From Lentimicrobiaceae bacterium (lineage in GTDB: Bacteria; Bacteroidota; Bacteroidia; Bacteroidales; JALOCA01), in assembly GCA_023227965.1 (NCBI GenBank), contig JALOCA010000054.1, forward strand, positions 1 to 15,094: a DNA stretch of 15,094 bases, read 5' to 3'. This document shows, in pieces, positions 7,329-14,642 of the stretch. The notes under the pieces were generated by a model, which was given only the letters and a program-made list of their open reading frames with translations, had not been told where the DNA came from and searched no databases. The position numbers were made by a program, and so were the translations under genes. How positions within the stretch are numbered: the first letter of the stretch is position 1; each line of letters starts with the position of its first letter.

Positions 7329-8393
7329 TTACTTGATAATATTAACATTATCACCGTCTTTTAAATTAAGTTGCCCGCTGGTAATAATTTTTTCGTTGGC
7401 AGATAAACCATTGAGTACTTCCACCAGCTTATCGTTGCTTTGCCCAATAATTAATGTGCGCTTTACCGCTTTTCCATTTTGTGCAACATATACCTCCGGG
7501 TTTTCCATACTTCCTATAATGCACTCTTTTTTAATGATGAGCTTGGGTTCATTTTTAACCGGTAGTTCAGCTTCCGCATACAATCCGCTTCTTAAATGGT
7601 TTTTTGTGTCGTTAGCAAGCGTAATTTCCACATTAAACTTCATGGCAGCATCTGCTTTTTCGGCAATGGATGTTATTTTTCCTGAAAACTTTTTATCCGG
7701 AAAAGCCCCCAGACGTACTGCAACATTCTGTCCTTTACTGATTTTATAAACCTCGTGTTCCGAAATTTTAATATTAAGTTTCAGGGTATTATTGTTAACG
7801 ATTTCGCATACCGGCGAACCGCCTGCCAGAAATTGCCCTAAAGTTATATTATCACTATTAATATAGCCTGAGATAGGTGATTTTATGCTCGTATTACTTA
7901 ATGCTTTACGGGCATTTATTAAATCGGCTTTGGCCTTTTTCAAACCAATGGAAGCTTGCTCCAGGTCGCGTTTGGCTATGGCATTTTCGGCAGCAAGACG
8001 CGTGAAACGTTCAACATCTTTTTGATTTTGTGCATAATTTGCTTCAGCGGTTAAAACATTTGCAGCAATGACTTCATCGTCCACTTTTACAATAATATCT
8101 CCGGCAGAAACCCTGTCGCCTTTTTGTTTATACACTTTAATGATTCTACCCTGAGTTTCAGAAACAAGGGATAGCACATCCGAGGCTTCTAAATTTCCGG
8201 TGGCCACAACATTTTCGGAGAGTGTTCCTGTTTGTACTGTTTCTGCCGATACCGGGATTTTGTCCACCTTACGCTGACTGAAGGCGATGTCGTTCTGAAA
8301 TTCTTTTTTATTATCTTTGAGTTTATATCCAACAAATATTGAGGCAGCAAGTACAATAACAATCGCCGTAATGTGGGTTTTATTGATTTTCAT
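7329..8393 (-). CDS. Efflux RND transporter periplasmic adaptor (membrane fusion protein)
   Basis: A 354-residue HlyD/AcrA-type adaptor linking the RND pump to the TolC channel in the periplasm. Residues 7-23 form one N-terminal membrane anchor (ITAIVIVLAASIFVGYK) and there is no lipobox Cys, so it is held by a helix, not by lipid. A biotinyl-lipoyl-like half follows (ETQGRIIKVYKQKGDRVSAGD, about 79-99). Next come a coiled-coil hairpin (about 110-165), the second lipoyl half with SIKSPISGYI (about 169-178), beta-barrel strands, and a C-terminal membrane-proximal domain ending in LNLKDGDNV. Its spacing of 23 and 24 bases to its two neighbours indicates a single operon. Confidence 0.93.
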   Translation of the reverse strand: MKINKTHITAIVIVLAASIFVGYKLKDNKKEFQNDIAFSQRKVDKIPVSAETVQTGTLSENVVATGNLEASDVLSLVSETQGRIIKVYKQKGDRVSAGDIIVKVDDEVIAANVLTAEANYAQNQKDVERFTRLAAENAIAKRDLEQASIGLKKAKADLINARKALSNTSIKSPISGYINSDNITLGQFLAGGSPVCEIVNNNTLKLNIKISEHEVYKISKGQNVAVRLGAFPDKKFSGKITSIAEKADAAMKFNVEITLANDTKNHLRSGLYAEAELPVKNEPKLIIKKECIIGSMENPEVYVAQNGKAVKRTLIIGQSNDKLVEVLNGLSANEKIITSGQLNLKDGDNVNIIK

Positions 8394-8416
8394 AAGAATG
8401 GGAATTTTATTATTTA

Positions 8417-9763
8417 TTAATTATTTATATTTACAATGTTTTTAAGATTACCGGTGGCTTTAAGCATCTTTATTTCTGAAGTTTTGCATTTTATTACCTG
8501 TTGATTATAGGAATTATCTGCCTGTAAAAAATCGGAATTGACGTTCAGTAAATCGGCAAGCGAAGCCATCCCTTCCTGGTATTGTAACATAGTTTGCCGG
8601 TATACTTTCTGGGCAAGTTCACGGTTGTCTCTTTGTACACCCAACAAGTTCCGGGCTGTTTGATATTCGGAAAAAGCATTTTGGTAATCAACCTTCAAAA
8701 AATCTTTGGTTTGCAAAATATCTTCATCCAATTGCTTTTGTTTCAGCAACGACTGTTTTACTTTGGCATGGGTTACTCCGGAATTATAAATAGGAATGGA
8801 CATGCTTAATCCTATGGTTGTCATTCTATTCCACTTATCTATATCGGAACTTGTATTATAGGATGAATAACCGAGTTTGCCAAATGCCGCAAGCGTTGGA
8901 TAATATTGCGCTTTCGAAAGTTTTGTCTGCTGATTATAAATTTCAGACTGTTTCATCAATACCTGGTACGATGGAACATTTCCTATTTGAAATTCGCTTT
9001 TTACCGGTTTCTTTTCCGAAACATGTATAAATGAGGCTGTATCTATGGTAATTGTTGAATCTCCAGGCATTCCTGCCAGTGCCTTCAGGTAGTTTAGCTG
9101 TATATTTATTCCATTTTGAATGGTTTGCTTAGTAACTTCCAGGTTTGTAATGGTTACCTTCAGGCGGTTTACATCGGTTTCTTTTATCAAATCATTTTTA
9201 TAACTCAATTCCGCAATCTTATAAATTCCCTCAAGGTTCTTTACGGATTTTTCTATTGTATTCAATTGCAACATCAAGGAACCTGTCTGATAATAGCCAT
9301 TTGCTACTTCGGCAATTATCTCTTCTTCATTTTTATTTTTTAAAATTGAATAGAGTTCCTGTGTTTTTTTTGTAGTTTGCAAGCCAAGCCAATACGATTG
9401 ACTGTAAATTAATTGGGTTACCTGTAAATTAGCACTGGCAGAATAAAGTTTATCAATATTGCTTAACTGATCAAGCATTGGGGCATATTCTGCCGGAACT
9501 ATTTCGTAAACCGATGCCGGAATATCAATTTTATTGAACATCATTATACTATAACTTGTCGAGCCTTCAATTTGCGGCAAGCCTTTTCCCAAAGCTTCTT
9601 TGTGCATGTAGTTTGCTTCCTGCACCTGAAAATCTGCTTTTTGAATTTCATGGCTATGTTTTAGTGCATAGCCGATTAAATTGTTTAATTCCGTTTGTCC
9701 GCTTACGTTTTTCATAAACAGACCAAAACTGAACATAAATAAAATTAACACTCTACCTTTCAT
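8417..9763 (-). CDS. TolC-family outer-membrane efflux channel
   Basis: A 448-residue outer-membrane efflux protein, the exit duct of the tripartite pump and the first gene of the operon. Residues 1-22 form a signal peptide with likely cleavage at VSG|QTE. The mature protein has the two repeated OEP segments typical of TolC, roughly 25-225 and 245-440, each with long helices (for example residues 27-60 and 310-350) flanking short beta-barrel strands such as IEGSTSYSIMMF and LAAFGKLGYSSYN. No lipobox Cys follows the signal peptide, unlike OprM-type channels. The gene follows the upstream TetR gene by 105 bases, and that gap contains a TetR-like operator. Confidence 0.94.
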   Translation of the reverse strand: MKGRVLILFMFSFGLFMKNVSGQTELNNLIGYALKHSHEIQKADFQVQEANYMHKEALGKGLPQIEGSTSYSIMMFNKIDIPASVYEIVPAEYAPMLDQLSNIDKLYSASANLQVTQLIYSQSYWLGLQTTKKTQELYSILKNKNEEEIIAEVANGYYQTGSLMLQLNTIEKSVKNLEGIYKIAELSYKNDLIKETDVNRLKVTITNLEVTKQTIQNGINIQLNYLKALAGMPGDSTITIDTASFIHVSEKKPVKSEFQIGNVPSYQVLMKQSEIYNQQTKLSKAQYYPTLAAFGKLGYSSYNTSSDIDKWNRMTTIGLSMSIPIYNSGVTHAKVKQSLLKQKQLDEDILQTKDFLKVDYQNAFSEYQTARNLLGVQRDNRELAQKVYRQTMLQYQEGMASLADLLNVNSDFLQADNSYNQQVIKCKTSEIKMLKATGNLKNIVNINN

Positions 9764-9820
9764 AAATTTATTATTAATTATACACGGGTTTAATTATCAT
9801 TTAAAGTTTAAATTAATTGT

Positions 9821-9834
9821 ACCGAACAGTCGGT
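9821..9834. promoter_or_regulatory. Candidate TetR operator before tolC
   Basis: ACCGAACAGTCGGT is an inverted repeat with perfect 5-base arms (ACCGA / TCGGT) around ACAG. It lies 57 bases upstream of the tolC start and about 35 bases past the end of the upstream tetR gene. A related site with 10 of 14 matching bases, and shared T before and TG after, lies before tetR itself. The arrangement predicts that the neighbouring TetR protein represses the efflux operon. I did not find a good TAnnTTTG box here, so the operon promoter is not placed. Confidence 0.65.
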
Positions 9835-9868
9835 ATGTTTTTTGATAAAAAAATAAATAACCGTAAGG

Positions 9869-10465
9869 TTATAATTTTATGACTTTATACAGCTCTTCCA
9901 TTTGTTTTTTAAACATTTCAAAAGCAAATTCAATAGAACCGCTCATCAGCATATTGCCAACAATACCTGTACTTATATTCAAAAAATTCATCGACATAAT
10001 CTCTGAATCAATATCGTTTCGTATTTCTCCGTTTTTTTTTGCTTCATCAAGAACGCTTTTCCATTTACTGATTGCATACTGGTAGAACTTTTGACCGATC
10101 TCGGCAAAGTCGGGATAGTATTGTAACGCATCAATGGTTAGAGAAATAAAGTGCAATGGCTTTACCTGCTGCATGTTGGCACTAAGAGCCAGTTCTTTCG
10201 AAATTTTATTATTTGCATCATTAATGGTGTGCTGGATAAAATCGTACAAACTTGTATGTTCGTACGGAACCTCTACTTTATTCTCTATCATGTATTTATC
10301 AACTACAGCCTTAAATATTTCTTCTTTGCTGGCATAATGATGATAAATAGCTCCTTTAGTAAGTTGGGTAGCTTCGCTGATTTTGTTTATCGTAACAGCT
10401 TCATAATTATTACGCAAAAATAAATCGTAAGCAGATTTTAAAATAAATTCCTTGGTGTCTTTCAT
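9869..10465 (-). CDS. TetR/AcrR-family repressor of the efflux operon
   Basis: A 198-residue TetR-type protein when started at the ATG at 10465. The DNA-binding domain covers residues 1-47: KEFILKSAYDLF, then the helix-turn-helix INKISEATQLTKGAIYHHY (about 26-44), then ASKEEIFKAVV. The remaining helical domain would bind an inducer, identity unknown. The open frame extends upstream to an ATG at 10564, but that would place the promoter and operator inside the gene and add 33 residues with no counterpart in the family, so I reject it. The gene precedes tolC on the same strand, and operators before both genes suggest it represses itself and the pump. Confidence 0.92.
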   Translation of the reverse strand: MKDTKEFILKSAYDLFLRNNYEAVTINKISEATQLTKGAIYHHYASKEEIFKAVVDKYMIENKVEVPYEHTSLYDFIQHTINDANNKISKELALSANMQQVKPLHFISLTIDALQYYPDFAEIGQKFYQYAISKWKSVLDEAKKNGEIRNDIDSEIMSMNFLNISTGIVGNMLMSGSIEFAFEMFKKQMEELYKVIKL

Positions 10466-10484
10466 TGTATTGGATTTAAAAAAT

Positions 10485-10498
10485 ACCGACCGTCCGGT
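10485..10498. promoter_or_regulatory. Candidate TetR operator before tetR
   Basis: ACCGACCGTCCGGT forms an imperfect inverted repeat (ACCG / CGGT outer arms). It matches the operator-like site before tolC at 10 of 14 positions, and both are preceded by T and followed by a T-rich step and G. It starts three bases downstream of the -7 box of the minus-strand promoter, covering the expected transcription start. That position fits direct repression of tetR by its own product. Confidence 0.65.
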
Positions 10499-10501
10499 TT
10501 G

Positions 10502-10534
10502 CAAAAGTACACAAATAACATTTGCTACAACAAA
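10502..10534 (-). promoter_or_regulatory. Bacteroidota-type promoter for tetR
   Basis: Read on the minus strand, TTTG (10534-10531) is followed after 21 bases by TACTTTTG (10509-10502), an exact match to the Bacteroidota -7 consensus TAnnTTTG. Transcription would start near 10495, giving a leader of about 30 bases before the ATG at 10465. The candidate operator overlaps the start site. Confidence 0.6.
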
Positions 10535-10700
10535 GAGTTCAAAAAAAATTACATTAAAATGCAAATTAAATTATAAATACCATAATATCATTGATTTACT
10601 TTGATGTTTTTTTTAAAAAAATCAGTAACGCTATATTCAAACCGTGTACAAACAGAGGGTCATGTTATGGATAAAAGGATTACCGGAAAAATAATATACA
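10535..10700. other. Intergenic spacer between divergent promoters
   Basis: The gap between tetR and ribD is 515 bases, and most of it is regulatory. This A+T-rich stretch between the two promoters shows no gene, tRNA or repeat. An eight-T run followed by seven As (10608-10622) could form a weak hairpin, but nothing supports a function for it. Confidence 0.6.
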
Positions 10701-10708
10701 TTTTTTCG

Positions 10709-10736
10709 TTTGCCTGAATACTTTATTATACCTTTG
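10709..10736 (+). promoter_or_regulatory. Bacteroidota-type promoter for the riboflavin operon
   Basis: TACCTTTG (10729-10736) matches the TAnnTTTG -7 box exactly. TTTG at 10709-10712 lies 16 bases upstream, a little closer than is usual for the -33 element, so a T-rich block at 10701-10706 may be used instead. The start would fall near 10743, about a dozen bases before the first stem of the riboswitch, which is where it should be. Confidence 0.65.
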
Positions 10737-10754
10737 CATCGAATCTGAAAAATA

Positions 10755-10877
10755 TTTTCTTCGGGGCAGGGTGGAACTCCCTACCGGCGGTAAAGTCCGC
10801 AACTCTTCCGGGAAACCGGAAGACTGAACCGGTGAAACTCCGGTACCGACAGTTAAAGTCTGGATGGTAGAAGAAAA
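10755..10877 (+). promoter_or_regulatory. FMN riboswitch (RFN element)
   Basis: This is a complete RFN element, the RNA that binds flavin mononucleotide and controls riboflavin genes. The closing stem pairs TTTTCTTC (10755-10762) with GAAGAAAA (10870-10877). The conserved core can be read in order: CGGGGCAGGGTG, CCCTACCGGCGGT, AAAGTCCGC, CCGGTGAAACTCCGGTACCGACAG and AGTCTGGATGG. The variable arm is an 8-base-pair stem, TCTTCCGG/CCGGAAGA (10804-10823), capped by a GAAA tetraloop. It lies about 100 bases before ribD, followed by an intrinsic terminator, so FMN binding should stop transcription early. Confidence 0.97.
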
Positions 10878-10939
10878 GATCATTTGTATATGCTACTGCA
10901 CCTGCTAAACAGGTATCAGTTGCTTCAAAAGATATTTAA

Positions 10940-10968
10940 CCCCGAATGAGATACCATTCGGGGTTTTT
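10940..10968 (+). terminator. Riboswitch-controlled intrinsic terminator
   Basis: CCCCGAATG (10940-10948) pairs perfectly with CATTCGGGG (10955-10963) around a 6-base loop, followed by TTTTTATTTT. It sits between the FMN riboswitch and the ribD start at 10981, so it is the expression platform for transcription attenuation. GGTATC at 10912-10917 can pair with GATACC at 10950-10955, which includes the terminator loop and the first base of its right arm; this is a possible competing antiterminator. Confidence 0.92.
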
Positions 10969-10980
10969 ATTTTAAAACAA

Positions 10981-12117
10981 ATGATTAACAACGACGATAT
11001 CCGGTATATGCGTATGGCACTCGGGCAAGCTGCCTGCGGTGTAGGGAAAGTAAATCCCAATCCATTGGTGGGTGCCGTAATTGTGCAAAACAATGCGGTT
11101 ATCGGAAGCGGTTATCACGAACAGTGTGGCGGCCCCCATGCTGAAATAAATGCCATGCACCATGCCATTGAAGATGTTAAAGGTGCAACCATGTACGTTA
11201 CGCTTGAACCATGCTCTCATTATGGTAAAACTCCTCCCTGTGCCGATGCACTGATAAATGCCGGATTAAGCCGGGTTGTAATAGCAATGTCAGATTCAAA
11301 TCCTCTTGTCGCAGGTAAAGGCATAGAGAAGCTACGCAAAAATGGTATTGTAGTTGAGGTAGGACTGCTTGAAGCGGAAGCTATGGAGTTAAACCGGGTT
11401 TTTATAAAATATATCAAAACGGGCAGACCATATGTTGTTCTCAAATCGGCCATGTCGCTTGATGGAAAAATTGCAACGGCCAGCGGCCATTCAAAATGGA
11501 TAAGCTGCCTTGAATCGAGGCAATATGTACATGCATTACGTAACGAGCTAAAGGGAATAATGGTAGGTGTAAATACTGTAATTGTTGATAATCCGCAACT
11601 TACTACCCGTCTTGAAAATGCGAAGGGACGCAATCCTATACGAATTGTAGTGGATAGCAAGGGGCGTATTCCTCTTACTGCCCGCATATTGCAGGACGGA
11701 GAAAATAATCCGGCGATAATTGCTACCACGTGGCAATTTCCGGACGTAAAATGTCAGCAGTTGAGGAATGCCGGGCACAAAGTATTGATTTTCCCAGATA
11801 AAGATGGGCTTGTTGATTTGAATGTCCTTATGGAAACTTTAGGCAAGATGGAAATTGACGGAATATTGCTTGAAGGTGGGGGAACCTTGAACGAATCGGC
11901 GTTGCGTGCAGGCATCGTGGATGAAGTTCAGTTTTTTATCGCACCAATACTCATTGGTGGACAAAAAGCAATTACCCCGATAGAAGGGCATGGATTTGAA
12001 TCTATTGATGAATCAATACGCCTTCATGATTTGAAAATAAAGCAAATAGGTTGTGATATCCTGGTAACAGGAAAAATTAATCATACGTCAATTTTATCAG
12101 ATAATAATCCTTTATAA
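10981..12117 (+). CDS. ribD: Bifunctional pyrimidine deaminase/reductase RibD
   Basis: A 378-residue enzyme catalysing the second and third steps of riboflavin synthesis: deamination of the pyrimidine from GTP cyclohydrolase II, then NADPH-dependent reduction of its ribosyl group. The deaminase domain (about 1-145) has the zinc site H53-A-E55, P77-C78-S-H, and P85-P-C87-A, with E55 the proton shuttle. The reductase domain (about 149-370) begins with VVLKSAMSLDGKIA and includes LLEGGGTLN near 297 and FFIAPILIGG. The length and domain order are normal. The ATG at 10981 follows the terminator by 12 bases. The stop is 3 bases before the next gene, so the operon is tight. FMN should repress it through the riboswitch. 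Confidence 0.97.
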   Translation: MINNDDIRYMRMALGQAACGVGKVNPNPLVGAVIVQNNAVIGSGYHEQCGGPHAEINAMHHAIEDVKGATMYVTLEPCSHYGKTPPCADALINAGLSRVVIAMSDSNPLVAGKGIEKLRKNGIVVEVGLLEAEAMELNRVFIKYIKTGRPYVVLKSAMSLDGKIATASGHSKWISCLESRQYVHALRNELKGIMVGVNTVIVDNPQLTTRLENAKGRNPIRIVVDSKGRIPLTARILQDGENNPAIIATTWQFPDVKCQQLRNAGHKVLIFPDKDGLVDLNVLMETLGKMEIDGILLEGGGTLNESALRAGIVDEVQFFIAPILIGGQKAITPIEGHGFESIDESIRLHDLKIKQIGCDILVTGKINHTSILSDNNPL

Positions 12118-12120
12118 GAT

Positions 12121-12777
12121 ATGTTCACAGGAATTATTGAAGAAATAGGCACATTAAAAGCCATCAGCCACGGACAACGCTCAGCCACACTTGAAATAAG
12201 CGCTTTAAAGGTACTGGAAGGAAGCCGGGTAGGGGACAGCATTGCCGTGAACGGAATTTGTCTTACCGTAACTTCCATCGGCAAAGGTTCATTTATTGTT
12301 GATGCAATGCCTGAAACGCTTGGCCGTAGCAATCTGGGATCGCTCCAGACAGGCAGCAAAATAAATCTGGAACGGGCGTTGCGATTGGGCGATCGTCTTG
12401 GCGGACATCTTGTCAGCGGGCATATTGACGGCGAAGGCATTATTTTTAGTTTTCGCGAAGACGATAATGCCATCCGGATACGTATTACTGCAAATCAATC
12501 GTTGCTGCGCTATATTATTGAAAAAGGATCGGTTGCCGTTGACGGGATTAGTTTAACCGTAACCCATGTGGATGATAAAAGCTTTGAAGTGTCGGTTATT
12601 CCACACACAAAAAATGAAACTACCCTTTGCGGTAAACGACCGGGCGAAAGAGTAAATCTTGAAACGGATATGATAGGAAAATACATTGAGCGCTTTTCAG
12701 GCTTTAGTGCTGATCCGCAAATCAAAGAATCAAAGGATATCAGTATTGATTTCCTTAAAGAAAACGGATACTTTTAA
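12121..12777 (+). CDS. ribE: Riboflavin synthase, alpha chain
   Basis: A 218-residue protein made of two lumazine-binding repeats, the hallmark of riboflavin synthase, which dismutates two 6,7-dimethyl-8-ribityllumazine molecules into riboflavin and a pyrimidine. Repeat one starts MFTGIIEEIGTL and carries SIAVNGICLTV (about 40-50). Repeat two carries GHLVSGHIDGEG (about 97-108), SVAVDGISLTV (about 137-147) and ends NLETDMIGKYIERF. The family works as a trimer in the cytoplasm. The symbol follows Bacillus use; in E. coli the same enzyme is called ribC or ribE by different authors. It starts three bases after the ribD stop and ends 17 bases before the next ATG. Confidence 0.97.
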   Translation: MFTGIIEEIGTLKAISHGQRSATLEISALKVLEGSRVGDSIAVNGICLTVTSIGKGSFIVDAMPETLGRSNLGSLQTGSKINLERALRLGDRLGGHLVSGHIDGEGIIFSFREDDNAIRIRITANQSLLRYIIEKGSVAVDGISLTVTHVDDKSFEVSVIPHTKNETTLCGKRPGERVNLETDMIGKYIERFSGFSADPQIKESKDISIDFLKENGYF

Positions 12778-12794
12778 AATCAAATATATAACAA

Positions 12795-13997
12795 ATGAAA
12801 CCATTTAATTCGATAGAAGAAGCTATCGGGGATATTCGCCAGGGAAAAATGATTGTTGTGGTAGATGACGAGTCTCGTGAAAACGAAGGCGATATTATTA
12901 TTGCTGCCGAAAAAGTTACTCCGGAAGCGGTTAACTTCATGGTAAAACATGCCGGAGGATTGATTTGCATGCCTGTTACGCGTAAACGTATGGATGAGTT
13001 ACAGATTTACTATATGGTTCAACGGAATACCGATAGCAAACAAACTGCATTTACCGTTTCTGTTGACTGGCATGAATCCACCACAGGAATCTCTGCCTAC
13101 GAAAGGGCTCAAACTATTCTGCACATGATTAATCCAAAGTCAAAGCCAAAAGACTTTACCCGTCCGGGACATATATTTCCGTTAATTGCCAAGGAACGTG
13201 GCGTTTTGGAGCGTGCCGGACATACGGAAGCTGCCGTTGACCTTGCCCGCATGGCCGGACTTTATCCGGCCGGAGTCATCTGCGAAATAATGAATGAAGA
13301 CGGCTCGATGGCACGTGTGCCTGATTTAACAGCATTTGTAGAGAAACATAAACTGAAATTTATTACCGTTGCTGATTTGATCAGCTACCGCCGGAAGCAT
13401 GAATCCATAATTGAACGAAAAGCTAAGGCAGAATTACCCACTGCTTATGGCGATTTTAAGGCTTATGGTTATGTGGATAAAATCAATGGCGAACATCATG
13501 TTGCATTGGTTAAAGGCAATATTCACGACAACGAACCGGTGCTGGTACGCATCCATTCCGAATGTTTGACGGGCGATGTTTTCGGATCAAAACGCTGCGA
13601 TTGCGGAGAACAATTACACGAAGCTATGCGTCGCATCGAGGAAGCCGGAAGAGGAGTATTGCTTTATCTGCGTCAGGAAGGGCGGGGGATAGGCCTGATC
13701 AATAAATTGAAAGCCTATGAACTACAGGAAAAAGGCATGGATACCGTAGAAGCGAATATTGCCCTTGGTTTTAGAGCCGATCTTCGTGATTATAGTGTAG
13801 GTGCAGAGATATTAGTTGACCTTGGCGTAAAAAAAATCATACTCATGACAAATAATCCTACCAAAGTGGCAGGGCTTTCAGGGTATGGGCTTGAGGTGGT
13901 GGAACGCCAACCTATCGAAATGGCCTGTAATGAAGAAAATCATTTCTATATGCAAACCAAGTTGCACAAACTGGGGCATTTGTTGCATGTACAGTAA
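12795..13997 (+). CDS. ribBA: RibBA: DHBP synthase / GTP cyclohydrolase II fusion
   Basis: A 400-residue bifunctional enzyme supplying both precursors of riboflavin. The N-terminal domain (about 1-200) makes 3,4-dihydroxy-2-butanone 4-phosphate from ribulose 5-phosphate; its acidic site DDESRENEGD (24-33), RPGHIFPL with H126, and AGHTEAA (141-147) are intact. The C-terminal domain (about 205-400) opens the GTP ring; the zinc cysteines C247, C258 and C260 are present in HSECLTGDVFGSKRCDC, followed by YLRQEGRGIGL (281-291) and TNNPTK. All key residues are present in both halves, so neither looks degenerate. The 71-base gap after it to ribH holds no terminator that I can see. Confidence 0.97.
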   Translation: MKPFNSIEEAIGDIRQGKMIVVVDDESRENEGDIIIAAEKVTPEAVNFMVKHAGGLICMPVTRKRMDELQIYYMVQRNTDSKQTAFTVSVDWHESTTGISAYERAQTILHMINPKSKPKDFTRPGHIFPLIAKERGVLERAGHTEAAVDLARMAGLYPAGVICEIMNEDGSMARVPDLTAFVEKHKLKFITVADLISYRRKHESIIERKAKAELPTAYGDFKAYGYVDKINGEHHVALVKGNIHDNEPVLVRIHSECLTGDVFGSKRCDCGEQLHEAMRRIEEAGRGVLLYLRQEGRGIGLINKLKAYELQEKGMDTVEANIALGFRADLRDYSVGAEILVDLGVKKIILMTNNPTKVAGLSGYGLEVVERQPIEMACNEENHFYMQTKLHKLGHLLHVQ

Positions 13998-14068
13998 TAA
14001 TCAGTTTTTGTTGTAATTAAACGAACTCTTTATCAAATTTTAATATTTATTTATAAAAACGCTTTAAG

Positions 14069-14530
14069 ATGAAAACATTTGAAGGAAAATTAATTGCCGA
14101 AGGTTTAAATTTTGGGATTGTAGTGGCTCGTTTTAACGAGTTTATTGGTGTCAAATTACTGGGCGGCGCACTTGATGCCATTAAGCGTCATGGTGGAAAT
14201 GAAGAAAATATAAGTATTGCCTGGGCTCCGGGTTCATTTGAAATCCCTTTGATAGCTAAACGAATGGCAACGAGTGGTAAATATGATACAGTCATTTGTC
14301 TGGGCGCTGTGATTCGTGGTGCCACGCCTCATTTCGATCTGGTAGCCGGAGAAGTGGCAAAAGGCATTGCGCTGGTAAGCCTCGAAACCAACGTTCCCGT
14401 TATTTTTGGCGTATTATCCACCGATACCATTGAGCAAGCCATTGAACGTGCCGGAACAAAAGCCGGGAATAAAGGCTTTGATGCCGCCGTTGCTGCCATT
14501 GAAATGGCAAATCTGTTGAAGCAACTTTAA
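14069..14530 (+). CDS. ribH: 6,7-dimethyl-8-ribityllumazine synthase
   Basis: A 153-residue lumazine synthase, of normal length, which condenses the ribityl-diaminouracil with dihydroxybutanone phosphate to give the substrate of riboflavin synthase. Family marks are VVARFNEFI (18-26), WAPGSFEIP (52-60), LGAVIRGATPHFD (78-90) with the general base H88, and FGVLSTDTIEQA (113-124). Members form 60-mer capsids or pentamers; which applies here cannot be told. It is the last gene of the operon, 71 bases after ribBA, and is followed by a hairpin that separates it from the convergent outer-membrane protein gene. Confidence 0.97.
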   Translation: MKTFEGKLIAEGLNFGIVVARFNEFIGVKLLGGALDAIKRHGGNEENISIAWAPGSFEIPLIAKRMATSGKYDTVICLGAVIRGATPHFDLVAGEVAKGIALVSLETNVPVIFGVLSTDTIEQAIERAGTKAGNKGFDAAVAAIEMANLLKQL

Positions 14531-14546
14531 ACTTTTATTTTGGGAA

Positions 14547-14580
14547 GCAAGAATATTCCTTTCAACCGGAATATTCCTGC
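14547..14580. terminator. Hairpin between convergent genes, probable bidirectional terminator
   Basis: GCAAGAATATTCC (14547-14559) pairs with GGAATATTCCTGC (14568-14580) across an 8-base loop. Twelve of 13 positions pair on the plus strand, and the odd one becomes a G-U pair on the minus strand. It lies 16 bases after the ribH stop and 62 bases after the stop of the minus-strand gene. The T-tracts are weak (CTTTGTATTTG on the plus side), so efficiency is uncertain. Confidence 0.65.
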
Positions 14581-14642
14581 CTTTGTATTTGTGCTGCTCC
14601 ATACTGCTAATTGATATTTAAGTTGAGAAATAATCTTTAATC

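Noticed and set aside
10466..10564. N-terminal extension of the upstream TetR protein to an ATG at 10564
   Set aside because: The extra 33 residues have no TetR counterpart, and the stretch contains a perfect -7 box and an operator-like palindrome; the ATG at 10465 gives a normal family start.
11220..11729. Minus-strand open frame of 169 codons opposite ribD
   Set aside because: ribD is intact and well conserved; the antisense frame has no domain and starts inside coding sequence.
4161..14530. A functional link between the efflux operon and the riboflavin operon
   Set aside because: They are divergent, have separate promoters and different control elements (TetR operators against an FMN riboswitch); adjacency alone does not support a joint system.
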